Below, in pieces: positions 35,929 to 47,713 of a stretch of 64,000 nucleotides of DNA; within the stretch, counting starts at the first letter, position 1, and each line of letters opens with the position of its first letter. The stretch is from contig OZ038435.1 in the NCBI GenBank assembly GCA_964036275.1, positions 3,782,001 through 3,846,000 of the forward strand. Reading direction: 5' to 3'. The DNA is from Litoditis marina. Taxonomy: Eukaryota; Nematoda; Chromadorea; Rhabditida; Rhabditidae. The notes beneath the pieces are model-generated. The model saw only the letters and a program-made list of their open reading frames with translations. It did no database searches and was not told the DNA's origin. The position numbers and the translations under genes were made by a program.

Positions 35929-36010
35929 AATGAAAACCAACCAGTGTGACCATTAGATCGGTCATCTCGGGTCCATGAGGAACACTCACTATCACATACA
36001 TATTGGACAT
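31899..36010 (-). CDS. Gene B: two-finger C2H2 zinc-finger protein, paralogue of C and A
   Basis: Read on the minus strand: exons 36010-35942, 35485-35318, 35042-34858, 34550-34412, 33795-33700, 33461-33390, 32931-32858, 32423-32316, 31989-31899, giving 333 aa. The N-terminal MYVIVSV...MTDLMVTL matches the first exon of C. Exon 2 carries CSKC. Exon 3 has a poly-Pro segment and IQPKPSG...VRLAPP, matching IQPKKQQ...VRLAP in C. Acidic exons 4 and 5 follow. Finger 1 is C242-x2-C245-x13-H259-x3-H263, and finger 2 is C271-x2-C274-x12-H287-x4-H292. The last exon, ITDEQNRQLLDMVDHCFP, matches the C tail. The final three exons share phase, and the finger-2 exon has the same 108-bp length as in C. The start lies 21 nt after a TTCGTTCAG acceptor. 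A minus-strand AATAAA at 31883-31878 follows the stop. Function is unknown; DNA or RNA binding is inferred. The exon 5 donor (GTGCTG) is weak. Confidence 0.84.
32486..32692. mobile_element. GGTTACC-family inverted-repeat element in gene B intron 7
   Basis: Multiple GGTTACC and GGTAACC words lie in inverted orientation around a centre that contains AATCAAATGCGTTAGATT. Relatives lie at 37399 and 61330. A short TAGTTTGATC-family copy is also present at 32015-32070, in intron 8. Confidence 0.6.
35630..35930. repeat. GA microsatellite block in gene B intron 1
   Basis: Almost pure GAGA interrupted by AAAGA and GGAGAG; it is polypyrimidine on the transcribed strand of B. The long Ser-Leu open frames opposite it are artefacts. 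Confidence 0.95.
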
Positions 36011-36031
36011 TTGTTGAATAGGAAGCTTAGC

Positions 36032-36041
36032 CTGAACGAAA
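36032..36041 (-). promoter_or_regulatory. Acceptor-like site before the gene B ATG
   Basis: TTTCGTTCAG on the minus strand, 21 nt upstream of the ATG. Confidence 0.55.
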
Positions 36042-37177
36042 AGAATTGTAAAATCAACACAAAATATTGTAAAATAGAATAGAACGAACTTTATATAATA
36101 AAAAAGAGCAGTTTCTCTTCCCTAGTTATGTCAGAAAAACCACTAAACAGAACATGATATATGTTACTGGTTTTGAAAAATTAATATGATTTCAAATAAA
36201 GAAAGTGCTATTTAAAGTCTCCTCCCGCCAAAACAACCGCGTTTTACAATTATCAACAACGATGATTGTAAACAACGGTTATTTTGAGGGCGAACATTTG
36301 GTACAAAATGGTTGTCTACGTTTTGTTTACATAAACAACATATATTTATTAATGCATGTTGATTAGGTTTATGTTAAACATAAACAGAGTAACGTTTAAA
36401 ACGTTCAATCGATATTTGTAAACGCGGTTGTTGGGCGCAGCAATTTGAATGGATGTGTGGGGTCGGGAGGGGCAGGGCAAAGAGAGGGCGCGCGGCCCAT
36501 TATCGACCCAGTTGGCTGGGTCGCCCACCTAGCCCGCACCATGCCCCCGCCGCCCGGCCTTGCGCCTATAGAGAGTGACCAAATATTCGTTGTAGTTTGA
36601 ACTGTATACAACAGGTAATTTACGCTTTATGTGTATTTTGACCCAAGTGTTTGTAGTTTGATCCCGTTGATTTTCGAACAAAAAACTCCTATAAAAAGGA
36701 GAGTCGTAGAATAGGGAAGAGTGAGGCGTGAGAGTTAAAAATAATGAGAACAGGGTCAAGCGGATCGGAAAGAGTAAATACGGTGCAACAATAAGAAAGT
36801 AGGAAAAGTGGGACGAGCGAGTGACCAACGTTGGGATGAAGAGGAAGGAACACCATGTTATAGCATTCGCTTACTGGAATTCTTGTCAAATCATGTATTT
36901 TCCTGTTCTTGCATGTTTGTAGTTTGACTTGAATCTTTCGTGTTTGTACTTTGATAGCTATTTATGACAGTTTTTGCGTTAGCTAGTAGTAACTCACGTA
37001 GATTTGAAAGTCATAAAGAAAATTATGTTGCCCGGAAATAGCCAAGTTCTCATCCTTCCTGAGTTTATAACTCAAGCAAAAACTTCTGACTCTTGACAAA
37101 ACAAATGAATTCAACAATCCAGACTAGAACTGTGACATATTCATTCTGTGACTAAATATATTTGAAAATGTTTGAGA
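36032..37177. other. Intergenic region between genes B and A, with GC-rich block
   Basis: At 36420-36600 a GC-rich stretch stands out from AT-rich flanks (GGGCGCGCGGCCC-like words, a GACCCAGTTGGCTGGGTCG hairpin). It lies 0.4-0.6 kb upstream of gene B and could be its promoter. TAGTTTGATC-family words follow at 36590-36665 and 36920-36960. No gene was recognised. Confidence 0.45.
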
Positions 37178-40100
37178 TCATTGATACGGTTCAGGGAAGC
37201 ATCTCTCCGTCCACTCGATCAGTGTAGCCAGCGCCTTCTCATTCCTAAAAACAGAATCAATCAATAAAACACGTGAAACGTGAAGAAAGCTCAGTAGTTG
37301 GTACTTTTTTGCAATTTGTGAGAGTCAAGTTAAAGTTGCATAAGATAGGAAGCCCTGTTCATCGTTCGAATGTGTAGTGTAGGAGGTGAATTCTATATGT
37401 AACCGGGTTTTTAGGTAACCTAACCCTTTTTTGGTAACCTATTTTTCAGGTTACCTCAGTAGGTAACCGGTTGGTAACCCAAAATGTAAAACCGGTTACC
37501 TGTTTCTCTAACGCAGAACTTTGTTTTTACCGTTAGTTTGAACGGTAACCGGATTTTAGTTTCAGGTTACTTCCAGGTTACCTACCAAGGTAACCTGAAA
37601 AAGAGGTTACCAAAAAAGGGTTAGGTTACCTCAAAACCCGGTTAGTTGTAGAATTGGCCAGTGTAGGATTGCCAGTAAGAATCTAATAGAGGAGTGAACA
37701 AAATCGAGTGTAGTTTGATCTCAACATGCGCCATAATTTTCGAAATTTGACTAAAAATGAGCGGGATCAAGCTACAAACACATCCGAGAAGGGCAACACA
37801 CCGTATGCTTTGAAAAGAGCGAGCCCTACATGTACTGTTTAGGCTCAACAAGTGGTGTATTATTAATAATGTAAAATATATATAACCCACATGTCGTCCT
37901 TGTATCCTACCAGCATGCTGCCGGCACCCTTGCACTGTTTGCTGTGGTGCACGCGGATGTGTTGTCGCATTGTCAGCTGGTGAACGGCACGCTTCGGGCA
38001 GAAGTCACAGCAGTATCTGAAGAAAAACGACGGTCGCAATTCGGGTATGAACTACAAACTACAAAAATCACATATTTCCTAAGTCAATTGGCTAGAAACT
38101 TTTGTAGCGGCTTAAACGAGAGAGTGTGTAGCTCAGAGAGATGCAGACTGTCCTTGCCTGTCTGAGATCCTCAAAGCCAATCAAATAAAATTGGCGCTAA
38201 TGTTTCTGAGTTGCATGCGCAAAGTACCGTTTATTATTAATATAGACCGCTACTCAAATCACTAGCTTCACAAAACGTGTAAACTCTTCAGTAAACGGAA
38301 CCACTTTTCGATCTACCGTTTAGATTAGAGTGAATTCGCTCGAAATGAAATTTTGAGTGTAGTCAAACGTTCTGCGTGGACAGTACTAAGTAGCACGGTA
38401 AAACTTTATGCCTTTCCCTCCACCTATATCATCTACAACCAGTTTTGTACAATTTGCACATTACTACTCTGTTTGATCCTGCTTCATCTCAGTCATTATT
38501 CGAAGATACAACAGTATGCGGACCGCAGATCAGCCTATCGCTTCGCAATAAGCAGCATATTCATACCAGCTCCAAAATGAACATTTCATTCACTCCCAAT
38601 TCAAATGTGAACTTTCTATGGTGATCGTGCTTTAGGAAACCCAGGCGAAACAACGTGTCGTTTGAATCTGCCGTGTGCGACCGATATCAAACTAAAACTT
38701 GAATCCGATAAGCCCTTACCTTCTGACTCCTGAATGTATGGCGGCGTGACACATCTTAGATCGGTAGAAGGGCACGATAAACGTTTTGTTGCAAATCTGA
38801 AACTATGTCGTATTCGAAAAGGTAGGTCAGAACGAAAAAAATAAGCAGAACGTTGCTTCTAAAACCGAAATGTATAATATACTCAACTACTAAGCAAACA
38901 GAGCATGTTCCCTAGACAACCTCTTCGATGTAGCGCACAGCAAAACAAGATAGATCATACATGTGCGCGTTTCGCTAGAATAATAGTATTGACAAATGAT
39001 TATGACACCAACTCACGTGACACAACTGTCTCCGATATCGTTTGATGTTTTTCACGGAGCGCGTGTTCATAACTCGCCGGAACTCGGCCAAAGACTGCGG
39101 GGTACAAGGACTGTCCTGAACACAACAAATAGATTCAAAGAAGGACCATTATGGGGCCCGATCCCTATACTTTACTCCTCTAAACTGCAATACATTTTTC
39201 AATTGCAGTTTAAAGGACCTACGACACGGGATTGGTTCACATAATCTTAATTTTTTCTAAATATTTCTCGAACCCACCAAACAACAGAAATTTTATGCGA
39301 ACGGAAAAAAAACTGATGGGTAACTAACGATTCGCATGTCGTCTCCCTCGGTCTCACCACTACCACTCGGACTAGCGGTACCCAATAACTCGGCTATGTT
39401 CAAAATGGGACCATCGCTCTTGATCTGAAGAAAGTTGTGTGAGTGCCTGAGCTATGAGTTGATGTAGTTATAGCTCAAAGTAATGTTTGATGAAACTAAA
39501 GTCGTGAAATACCGTTTAGATGATAATGTAAGGCTCATGGTTGTTGAAGTGGTGGGGCTACGGTAATCGATCTAAGCTAGACGGGAGTTCTGCCAGAGAA
39601 CGTGTGCTAAATCGTCATTCCGCCTTGCTTATCCTACAATTTTGTCACGGCGTGAAGTGAGAGAAGAGAAATTTCGTATGTTTGAGGAGACGCAGGCTGT
39701 GATACAAGACCGGGATGTTCATGAATCTACTAGAAGTCCACTGAATAGTCACGTAAAGTTAGCATTATAATTAGGAATCGCGCACTTCGTCATTGCACGT
39801 TTATGAGTTCTGCCGTGTTTCACGTGACTGTGCATTTGACTAACAGTATACCACCTCTGGCTGATACAGTACCTCGGCTGTTCCAGTTGCAGGGCTGTCA
39901 GTTGGTTGGTAAGACGTAATAGGAACAGCAGTCGAGCACTGAAACGAATATATTGGGTTCGATCTTTCTAGAACAAGCCTATAGTGGGTGCCGAATTAAT
40001 AAGTTTCCGTCTTTCGCCAGAATCGAACCTGTGAGCAAAACATTCGTAGTTAGGCGCAAACCACTGCGCCAATGGAGTACTAAACCGTCAGGCTTCGGCA

Positions 40101-42590
40101 TCGAAGACACGTGTGCGTACACAGCGGAAAGTTAGATATACAGTACCCTCCCTCCTTTCCGTTGGCGACGACTATATATGGTGTATGTTGCTCTATTTTG
40201 CTGTGATTGTAGTTCGGTTTGATCTTGTTGTTTTTCAGTTTGTACTCCCAGTAGTTTAGTTATATCTCTGAAGCGCAGTACTTATTAACGTATACGCTAT
40301 AATGACTAGTCTTGAAGTGGTATAGGTGGAATTTATTCTCAGAAAACCGATTCTGCATTTGTTACTCACTTTGCTGAAGAACGATATACAACCTACAACT
40401 GATAACTCGCTTATGATGACAGAATAACTCTTACCGGCTCTATCCGCTTCGCATTCACTTGTCTTTGAATTTGCAAGAGAACAAAGATGAAGTTCATTAA
40501 TGAAAGTTCATCAAAAGGTAAACTTTGTTAGTTCTGACCTGTGAGGGAAAATCAGTCTGAGCCTGCGACTCCCACATACTCTCCATTCCATTTTCAGAAG
40601 GGGCTTCTAGACTGGTTGCGGACGAACATACGGTATACGGTAGACATTTACTGTCCTGCAACAATGACTATGCTTTTCTGAACGATTGAGTGAAAGCATA
40701 AAAATACGTAGTGAAGTGTCCCATTTGGGTATCAATTATTCCTAACGGCAAACTCTATACTACGCAGAACACCCACTCTGTTTCTGGTATTCTCAGATAA
40801 CCAACCTCCCACCACCCCACCAGCCTCAACATTACGTGCAAAAACAGAATACAAACTAGAAACATGGGCAAGCTCGAGTTCTTAACTTTTAGTGTAGTCC
40901 ATTAATGATACAGTCTAACTCAATCGGAGAAAAAGCTATCTATTAAACTCCCATAGTTTCACTTTAAAAAGGTCTACAGACAAATTTTCAGAAATACACC
41001 TCACAGTGCATGTTACATAATGCTCCCGCATTTGCGCTTGCAATCGCCACACCCTAGGTGACCCGTATTTGAGAAAAGTTAAATAGACATATCAACATTT
41101 CAAAGAAAATAATCACCAGGGTATCAATAAAATCCATTAGACTCTCGTCATCTGACAGCCGCACCACGACGTATTTGCTGGCAGCTGATGACATCATCGA
41201 AGTACCGAACAACCCCGAATGGAATGAAGTAGACGGTAGTGACGTCATAGCGGCTGATGACGTCATGGGAACATCTGATGACGTCATGATATCAGCTGAT
41301 GGCGTCGTTGGGACACGGCATGACGCCACAAGGGCATCTGACAACGTCAGCGCGGCAGGTGATGACGTCATACGGTCATCTGATGGAGTTAACGGACGAG
41401 ATGAAGTTGCCTGCTCATTTGAGACATTTTTCTTAACTAGCAACTTGATGGGGACACCTGATGACGTCACAGCGGCGTATGATGACGACAGAATCACATT
41501 TGGCCCACTGCCAGATGACGTCATCAGAGACGTGAGCTCCGACTTCTGAAAGCGGAAAACGTGTGAGCAAGATCATCATTGATATGGAACTGGGAAAGTT
41601 GATAGGGTTTCAGCACTGACTCGAGCCGAGGACCGCCAGTAAAACACGTAAACGACATTAAGCGAATGATACTAACAAAATTTCACCACTAGTACTCATT
41701 GGAGTAGACCACTCGGTTGCGTTCATACTTCAAGCCCCCTCCCCAACAAGATGATTATCATCGAGTTATCCTCATCTGCCCCAAACTTAATACTTTGTGT
41801 TTTCCCGCTTAATTTCTATTTTTGTCGATTTTCTGAGCATTTTGGTCCTCTACAACTCTACATTCTTCGGTAAGGACAATAAATGGTTCTAGAACTCACC
41901 AGTGAACTGTCGTTTGCCTCTAGATCTCCGCTCTGTTCTGACGTTGACTCATCCTCACTATCAGACACCGACTGAATGAAACACATAGTTCGAATAAGTC
42001 TGGTAAGTTCGCCTTCTGGAGTGTGTACGGGAACATGAAAGTTGTCCCCCCCCATCTACGAGAGGTGGAACTTCAACTCGGCAATTGGTAATTACGGCTT
42101 AAAGGAGGGCAGAATGGAAAGCTAGTTAAGGTACCCCGGGGTACCTGAATATAGCGTTGCGCGCACCAAAACAAATTAAAACATGTGAACCGTATGCAAA
42201 GTAGGTTGGTTAGTTTGAATAAAAAATAGTATTTATGAGTTTCTCTCGAGCAGCTCTTAAATATTAAGTTTCCTCTCTGTCCCCTTTAAAAACCTGTAGT
42301 TTGTAGTTCATATTTTTTATGTAGTTGTCATTCCAAATCACGAAACCAAGAATAACGAACTACAAACTACAATTTCTTCAGCCGTAATCCACTGTTGTGG
42401 GAAGTTAAACAGAAGCTGCCCGCACCTCTGGACATTATTTTCGTGATCTGACAATTTCTGCGGAAGGGTGCAGCTTTACATTAAACTTAGTTTCAGAAAA
42501 GCCCAATAGTTGCTTTGCAAGGGCAAACTCATGAATTTGAATTTTTTATATACTTCTCACTTTCTTTCTATCCCCCCCTCTTTATTTCTC

Positions 42591-42625
<35 letters not shown>

Positions 42626-44324
42626 TTTGTCCACAACCCTCACCGATTCCTCCACTGCTTCGGGTGACTTGGCAGCCATAATGAAGTCCTTCACTGCTGA
42701 TTCGGTCAACTTGGCGATCTGGAAGAGAAATCAACTTTGCTCTTCCATTCGTTCGTTTCGTGTTTCCACGGAGTTCTTCCCAGAATAAGACTATATGTTA
42801 TATGCCAATCCCACTGGGTTTGTAGTTTGATTCCTTCGCTTTTCGATCAAAATTAGTAAGTTATGACAGCTATAATCTATTATGACAGTTATGAGCGCAC
42901 TAAAACTACTACGAAGATTTGATGACATACTATAATCACACTGGATTTCTGACTACTACGCTATACCAGTAGGACACTAGTGTCAGCGATTTCAGGATCC
43001 TCATAAAAAACAACGTTATATAAACCAACGATACTGTACATCTAGCTCTACATGTTTGTAGTTTGATCCCGCCATACTGGAGTTCGATTGTTCGAATCAG
43101 AGAACTAGGATGTTCACACTCATGCACATCAAAATACAATTAAGTTATTCCCCCCCCCCCCTATATAAACGAAAACAACTACTTTTCTATTCATACAATT
43201 AATAAAGTAACCTACTTCTAGAAAGCTGCAGACAGCCATGGTGGCCGAGTGCATCCCCTTTTTCCACGGCAATTTGGGCACAGACGTCTTGTTCGCTTGG
43301 AACTGGAATAATGATTAAGAAATAGGGATGATAAAAATACACCTTTTCAATCAAACACAGCATAAATTCGAAGTGTACTTAGAGGTCAAGGAGAGACAAA
43401 CATTCGGCGTCTTTCTGATCTACACACTCTCTCATCGATACTGCGTCAGCTGGCTACAAAAGCGGCGGTTGATCAACTCATTTTTCGCGTTAGCAACTCA
43501 AAACACAAGGCAAACTAATGGCCAAATCGTCACTATAGTTTTGGTCCACTCCGCTATTATAGGTTGCAACAGTTTGCACTTAAAAACAGTATCTGAAAGC
43601 TACTACATTTCAATCTTACTGAAAAGTGTTTAAAATAAATTATATTTATAAACAAACATGCTTTCAATTTTGTAGAAAAGTTTCGTTTGCATACATCTAC
43701 ATACCTCTAAACAATCCTCATGGCTGGGTCGATGGTGTGCGTACGGGATACCGCGTTGGAAGCCCTCCAAGAACATTGCCTGTAAATAGACTTGTAATTT
43801 AAGTTCTCCTTAGAAAACTGAGTTATTCCAATAAAACCCTCCAGAACTGATAAAGATACTTGTCGTCGAGAAGAACAACAACGCTCCACTAAAGCTGAAC
43901 CAAGATGAACCAGTAAAAAATTTCACCACGTCCGTGCGTAAGCGGGGGGGGGGGGGGGGGATTCTATGATTCTAGTAGATGGATTTGTAACTTTATTGCT
44001 ACTTTCCGTTATGGTTGGGCTATGTTCATGTTATAGCTTCTTTAAATAAGGGAAACTCTAAAAAACGTTTTTACAAATCTACACAAGTGTCTTCAGACTT
44101 TTATTACATTTATGAAATTTGAAACTCACAATATTGACGACATGATGTGTGCATATGGGCTTCTGCTTCTTGGCTGTCAGCATGGCTGTCGCCAGTGGTT
44201 TGTCGATATGATCCTTGAGAAAGAGTCCCACCACGAGAACCCTGAGGTTGGAGGGAGAGAGACAACGACCCTGGTCCCGGGACACCTTCTTCTTACCACA
44301 TATGCAACACCCAAATGTTGCCAT
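37178..44324 (-). CDS. Gene A: LIN-15B-like N-terminal domain fused to the two-finger C2H2 module
   Basis: Read on the minus strand: exons 44324-44130, 43779-43705, 43302-43216, 42718-42644, 41971-41900, 41545-41117, 40655-40539, 39938-39873 (or to 39855), 39424-39329, 39115-39017, 38796-38720, 38016-37891, 37244-37178, about 526 aa. Residues 6-61 (CCICGKKK ... RVLVVGLFL ... ICTHH) followed by AMFLEGFQRGIPY resemble the zinc-binding LIN-15B-like domain of nematode chromatin regulators. Acidic exon 5 follows. Exon 6 is a Met-Thr-Ser-Ser repeat region that ends in KYVVVRLSDDESLMDFIDTL, the equivalent of the N-termini of B and C. Fingers: C436-x2-C439-x14-H454-x3-H458 and C466-x2-C469-x12-H482-x3-H486. 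The tail WTERCFPEP matches the EECFP/DHCFP tails of the paralogues. The ATG lies 3 nt after CTTTTCCAG. A chromatin or transcription role is inferred. An alternative is that the first five exons form a separate gene, but the in-phase joins argue for fusion. Confidence 0.78.
37399..37645. mobile_element. 247-bp GGTTACC-family inverted-repeat element in gene A intron 12
   Basis: The ends AACCGGGTTTTTAGGTAACC and GGTTACCTCAAAACCCGGTT are inverted, and internal GGTAACC words continue the palindrome. A TAGTTTGATC-family element follows at 37708-37785. Confidence 0.78.
39141..39244. mobile_element. ACGATTATGTG-family MITE in gene A intron 9
   Basis: It runs from GAAGGACCATTATGGGGC to GGTTCACATAATC, with the CTAAACTGCAATACATTTTT hairpin and GCAGTTTAAAGGACCT. 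It is highly similar to the copy at 25592. Confidence 0.8.
39995..40080 (-). other. tRNA-derived sequence (tRNA pseudogene or SINE head)
   Basis: On the minus strand TGGCGCAGTGG fits a polymerase III A box and GGTTCGATTCT fits a B box, spaced as in a tRNA. The D-arm GGCGCAGTGGTTTGCGCC can pair, but the T-stem has two mismatches and no 7-bp acceptor stem is evident. It is therefore not called as a functional tRNA. It lies in gene A intron 7. Confidence 0.4.
41240..41523. repeat. TGACGTCA-bearing coding repeat in gene A exon 6
   Basis: Six perfect TGACGTCA palindromes (starting 41240, 41258, 41279, 41363, 41462, 41516), plus near-matches such as TGACGCCA, lie in a degenerate tandem repeat that encodes Met/Val-Thr-Ser-Ser on the minus strand. 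TGACGTCA is the consensus CRE/ATF site. Confidence 0.85.
42583..42625. repeat. CT microsatellite in gene A intron 4
   Basis: CTCTCT run a few bases beyond the exon 4 donor (GTGAGG on the minus strand). Confidence 0.9.
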
Positions 44325-44327
44325 GGT

Positions 44328-44336
44328 CTGGAAAAG
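44328..44336 (-). promoter_or_regulatory. Acceptor-like site before the gene A ATG
   Basis: CTTTTCCAG followed by ACC and ATG on the minus strand. Confidence 0.6.
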
Positions 44337-47300
44337 CCAGTTATCAATAGATGAATATGTACTCAAAATCAAAGCTGCAAAAGTAAGTTATAAATGAATA
44401 CAATGTATAGGATGTGATCAAATTTTCGTCGTAGTGTGATCTTGTCACATCCACAATTTTCCACCGAAAAGCAAGGGGATCAAACTACAAATACAGCGAT
44501 ACAGACACCGCATAGGCTTTCTTTAGAAAAAAACCAGCCTTATGTTAAAATGACTATAGAAACACTTATTTTATTTATTATTTGCAATTATGGTCAACAT
44601 TGCGACCAGGATCACGTGAAGTAAATGTGCATATGATGAATAAGAGAATTTTGGTTGTAGTTTGATCCTGCAACACAGCACAGTTCCTGGTATTTTGACT
44701 TGATCGCACCGGCACCAAACTACAAAAACCGCAGTTCAGAACAGAATGATCGTGTCTCAGCTTTCTCTGAAGCGCCGCCCTTATATGGTTTGCAATTTAG
44801 AAAATATCCTGACGGTGTGTTGCCCTATCCCGCTGTGTTTGTAGTTTGATCCCTTTGCTTTGCGGTCAGAATTCGAAAATAGCGCATGTATTGAGATCAA
44901 ACAACAACGAAGAGTTTGGTCACTCCCGATATGAGCATTACCCTCATAGTAGAGAAAAAGTTGGTCACAACCTTTACAAATACAAATCTATGACCCAGGC
45001 TTAGTGTTCAAATGAAATAATAAGTGTGAATGAGATTTCAAGAACCTATTTCAGAAACGTATAAGTCTGTTTTTGCAAAAGCTTTATTAAAATGATACCG
45101 TGCACTGTAAAGTGTCCACAAATGATTTAGAGGAAGTATGCCAACTATTTCCTTTTGGAGGAGAACATATAATTCGACCAAAATGTTATTTGAAATATTT
45201 ATGTTAGTATATTTCTAAACATTAATTGACGTGTATTCTAGTCATATTTAACACATGACTCAAAACTTGAATTTCGAACCCAGTATAAACATGGAAAATG
45301 CTAAAGGTAGAATTATCAAAATCAAGGACTGTAGATCAAAACCTAAAATGCGAATGTCTGCAGGGAAAGCGAGTTGGGGAGCTAATTTCAACGAGAGAGA
45401 CTGGAGGGAGTGAGAAACGGCACGGTGCCAGCAAGAGGCTCGATAACCAGTGCGAGAGAATACATGATATGAAGAGACGGAGACACGAGGAGGCGGAGAG
45501 AGTGCGGCTAGCGAGAGGCCGCAGACGGGTAGGGCGCCGGCAACAAGCACAATCATGCAGCCGCCGCCGGCGAGACTATTCAACCACGCGAAATAACGAG
45601 AAATATTGGAAATTGAGGGTAGACGGCATATATAGTCCCAGTCACAATAACATCGAGTGTTCAAACTACAAAAGTGGCTGGGGAACGAGAAAAGAGCACA
45701 CGTTAGGAGAGACGCAGAGATAATTGGGCAACTTGTGAAGTTCAGAAATCACGCAAACTTGAGACTTGCGGATTGCGACTGTGTAAAACTAGAAATGGAG
45801 TGTACCTCTTCTTGTCAGATATTTGTCTTTGTAGATTGTAGCTCGAACCATGTATACGAATACGTTTCTTGTAGGCTGATTTGAAAGTACTTCCCTAGTC
45901 TCTATCGTATGAACTGATTTCCCCAGACTATTAGCTTGGATTCGTTCAATAAATGAAAAGGGCATTTTTGTGCTCAATCCGCACAAAAGCATTAGTTTCG
46001 CCGTCTAACACAATGCTTCCAATAAAAAGATCCTGCAATTGAACTTTGATAAAATGCGGCAGTGAAAAAAATTATATCGATCAGAATATTAAAACAGCTA
46101 CCATATGTATTACAGACTGCCTCCCAAAAGTTTTTCATAATAAACTTCTCTTTGAACAAAAGCAGTGAGAACTGTCCCACTAGTTACTAACGGTGTAACG
46201 ACGTAGGAAACTAACTTCTGCTCCATTACAGCACTCTTCAAAGTGTACATTTCCAATGTTTTTTTTTAAATTCAGACAAGTTAACGGTGAAATTGTCAAA
46301 AATGCCAATTTACAAACAAAATGGTGAACGCGGCTGGCTGGTTAATTATACAATATTTTGCTCAATGACGTCTATTATTGACAGCCTTTCTGAGGAAAAA
46401 TGTTGTGGTGAAAAAAATGTAAACTATCAAATTTAAACTCTTTACAATGTAATGATTTTCGGTCCAGCTGTCTGGTACTTATGATGATTATTTGTGTTCG
46501 AAATGTTTTTCGAGGATGTCGTTTTCAAAAAGTGTCAGTTTTGATCTACACTCTACAGGCAACATAAAGTGAGAGCTTAAACGTAACGAACTGAAGGCTT
46601 AAAGTATCGCCATAATAAGTGTAGAGCAACATGCTGCCTGGGACTAGTGAGCAAGGGGCGAGAGAGCGTGTGATGTTGAGAGACGCCAGACAAGAGACGA
46701 TTATCGAACCGAGTGATACGGCGAGAGAGCACATGCCCCTCGGAGGGAGCAAACACGTCCAGACGGAATATAAATGAAATGGTAGAAGGCTGGTGGGGAC
46801 TGATGTATGCCATGTTGAAAGACAAACATATTTGATTGTAGTCAAATACGTAGTCACGTGAAAGGGTGAAACACATCAGAAATCTGGAACGTGCCTAGCC
46901 TATTCGATGTATGTTGCTCTATCTATGGTTGTAGTTCGATCCTATAGCTTTTGGGTAGAAATTCCGAAGTGGTGGCGTGTTTCGAGATCAAACTACAACT
47001 TAGTTATGGTCATCCTCTATATTTGTCACTCACCATAAAGTATATTATAAAGTACACGCTTTTAGCTGTATTCTCATTTTTCACGTCATTATTTTTCTCC
47101 ATAACCTGTTCCACTCGCTTGTTTAGGGAGTGACCAAATCTGCGTTATAGTTTGGTCTCGGTACGCCATAGTTCACGAATTTCAACTAAAAGGCATCAAA
47201 CTACAAACACAGCTAACTACCGTAACATACAACGTATAGGTTTAGGGATAGCAAACCCTATACACGACTATTATTCGTTCATATCTGACCGCATCATTTT

Positions 47301-47713
47301 ACGTGGCAGCTGCTAATGCCAAAAGTGCTGCAAATTGAAATTCTCTAGTCCTCCAGACCGAAACGTTGTATATTTCTTTCCAAATTTTTTATTCTACATT
47401 TTTCTTCAACCTCTTTAGGTTTACGGGTTATTATGAGTGGAATGAAGTTAGTGTGCCCAAGTGAGTATAGGGTTTGCTATTTCAAGAGCGAGCCAATACG
47501 ATACGATGTTGCGCTATTTCGCTGTGTTTGTAGTTTGGTCCGTTGCGTAAAATAAGGCCTTTGTCGAGATCAAACTACAACTCAGTTATGATCACCTATA
47601 TTTGGTCTGTTTTTCTCTTTCCGATCCCTCTTCGTGATTTCTTTGTTCTTCCCATTGTGAGTTAAATTCTCAAAAACTTTACCTTGGAACCAAAGCTCAT
47701 TCATACATCTTCA
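44330..47713. other. 3.4-kb intergenic region between genes A and D
   Basis: Repeats of the TAGTTTGATC family occur at about 44424-44495, 44650-44735, 44836-44910, 46922-47006, 47139-47215 and 47525-47590. Two purine- and GC-rich blocks (45360-45600 and 46620-46770) share words such as GCGAGAGAG, followed by TATATAG or TATAAATG motifs, and give long but unsupported open frames on both strands. They may be promoters or unannotated RNA loci. No gene was recognised. Confidence 0.5.
46900..47605. mobile_element. Cluster of three TAGTTTGATC-family short inverted repeats
   Basis: Each copy has GTAGTTTGATC or a close variant at one end and GATCAAACTACAA at the other, 70-100 bp apart. Two are followed by GGTCATCC/GATCACC-like words and one is preceded by GGGAGTGACCAAA, suggesting the true element ends. 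Confidence 0.65.

Noticed and set aside
35509..36010. Long Ser-Leu open reading frames on the minus strand
   Set aside because: Translation of a GA/CT microsatellite; only the first 69 bp (36010-35942) are gene B exon 1.
39995..40080. Functional tRNA gene
   Set aside because: A and B boxes are good but the T-stem is mismatched and no acceptor stem can be drawn, so it is kept only as a tRNA-derived sequence.
41175..41549. 124-codon plus-strand open frame rich in Asp and Val
   Set aside because: Mirror of the palindromic TGACGTCA repeat; the minus-strand frame has proper acceptor and donor sites and joins gene A in phase.
45260..45723. Overlapping 134- and 141-codon open frames on both strands
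   Set aside because: Length is explained by a GC/GA-rich block with few stop codons; one translation is an irregular Arg-rich sequence and neither matches a family.
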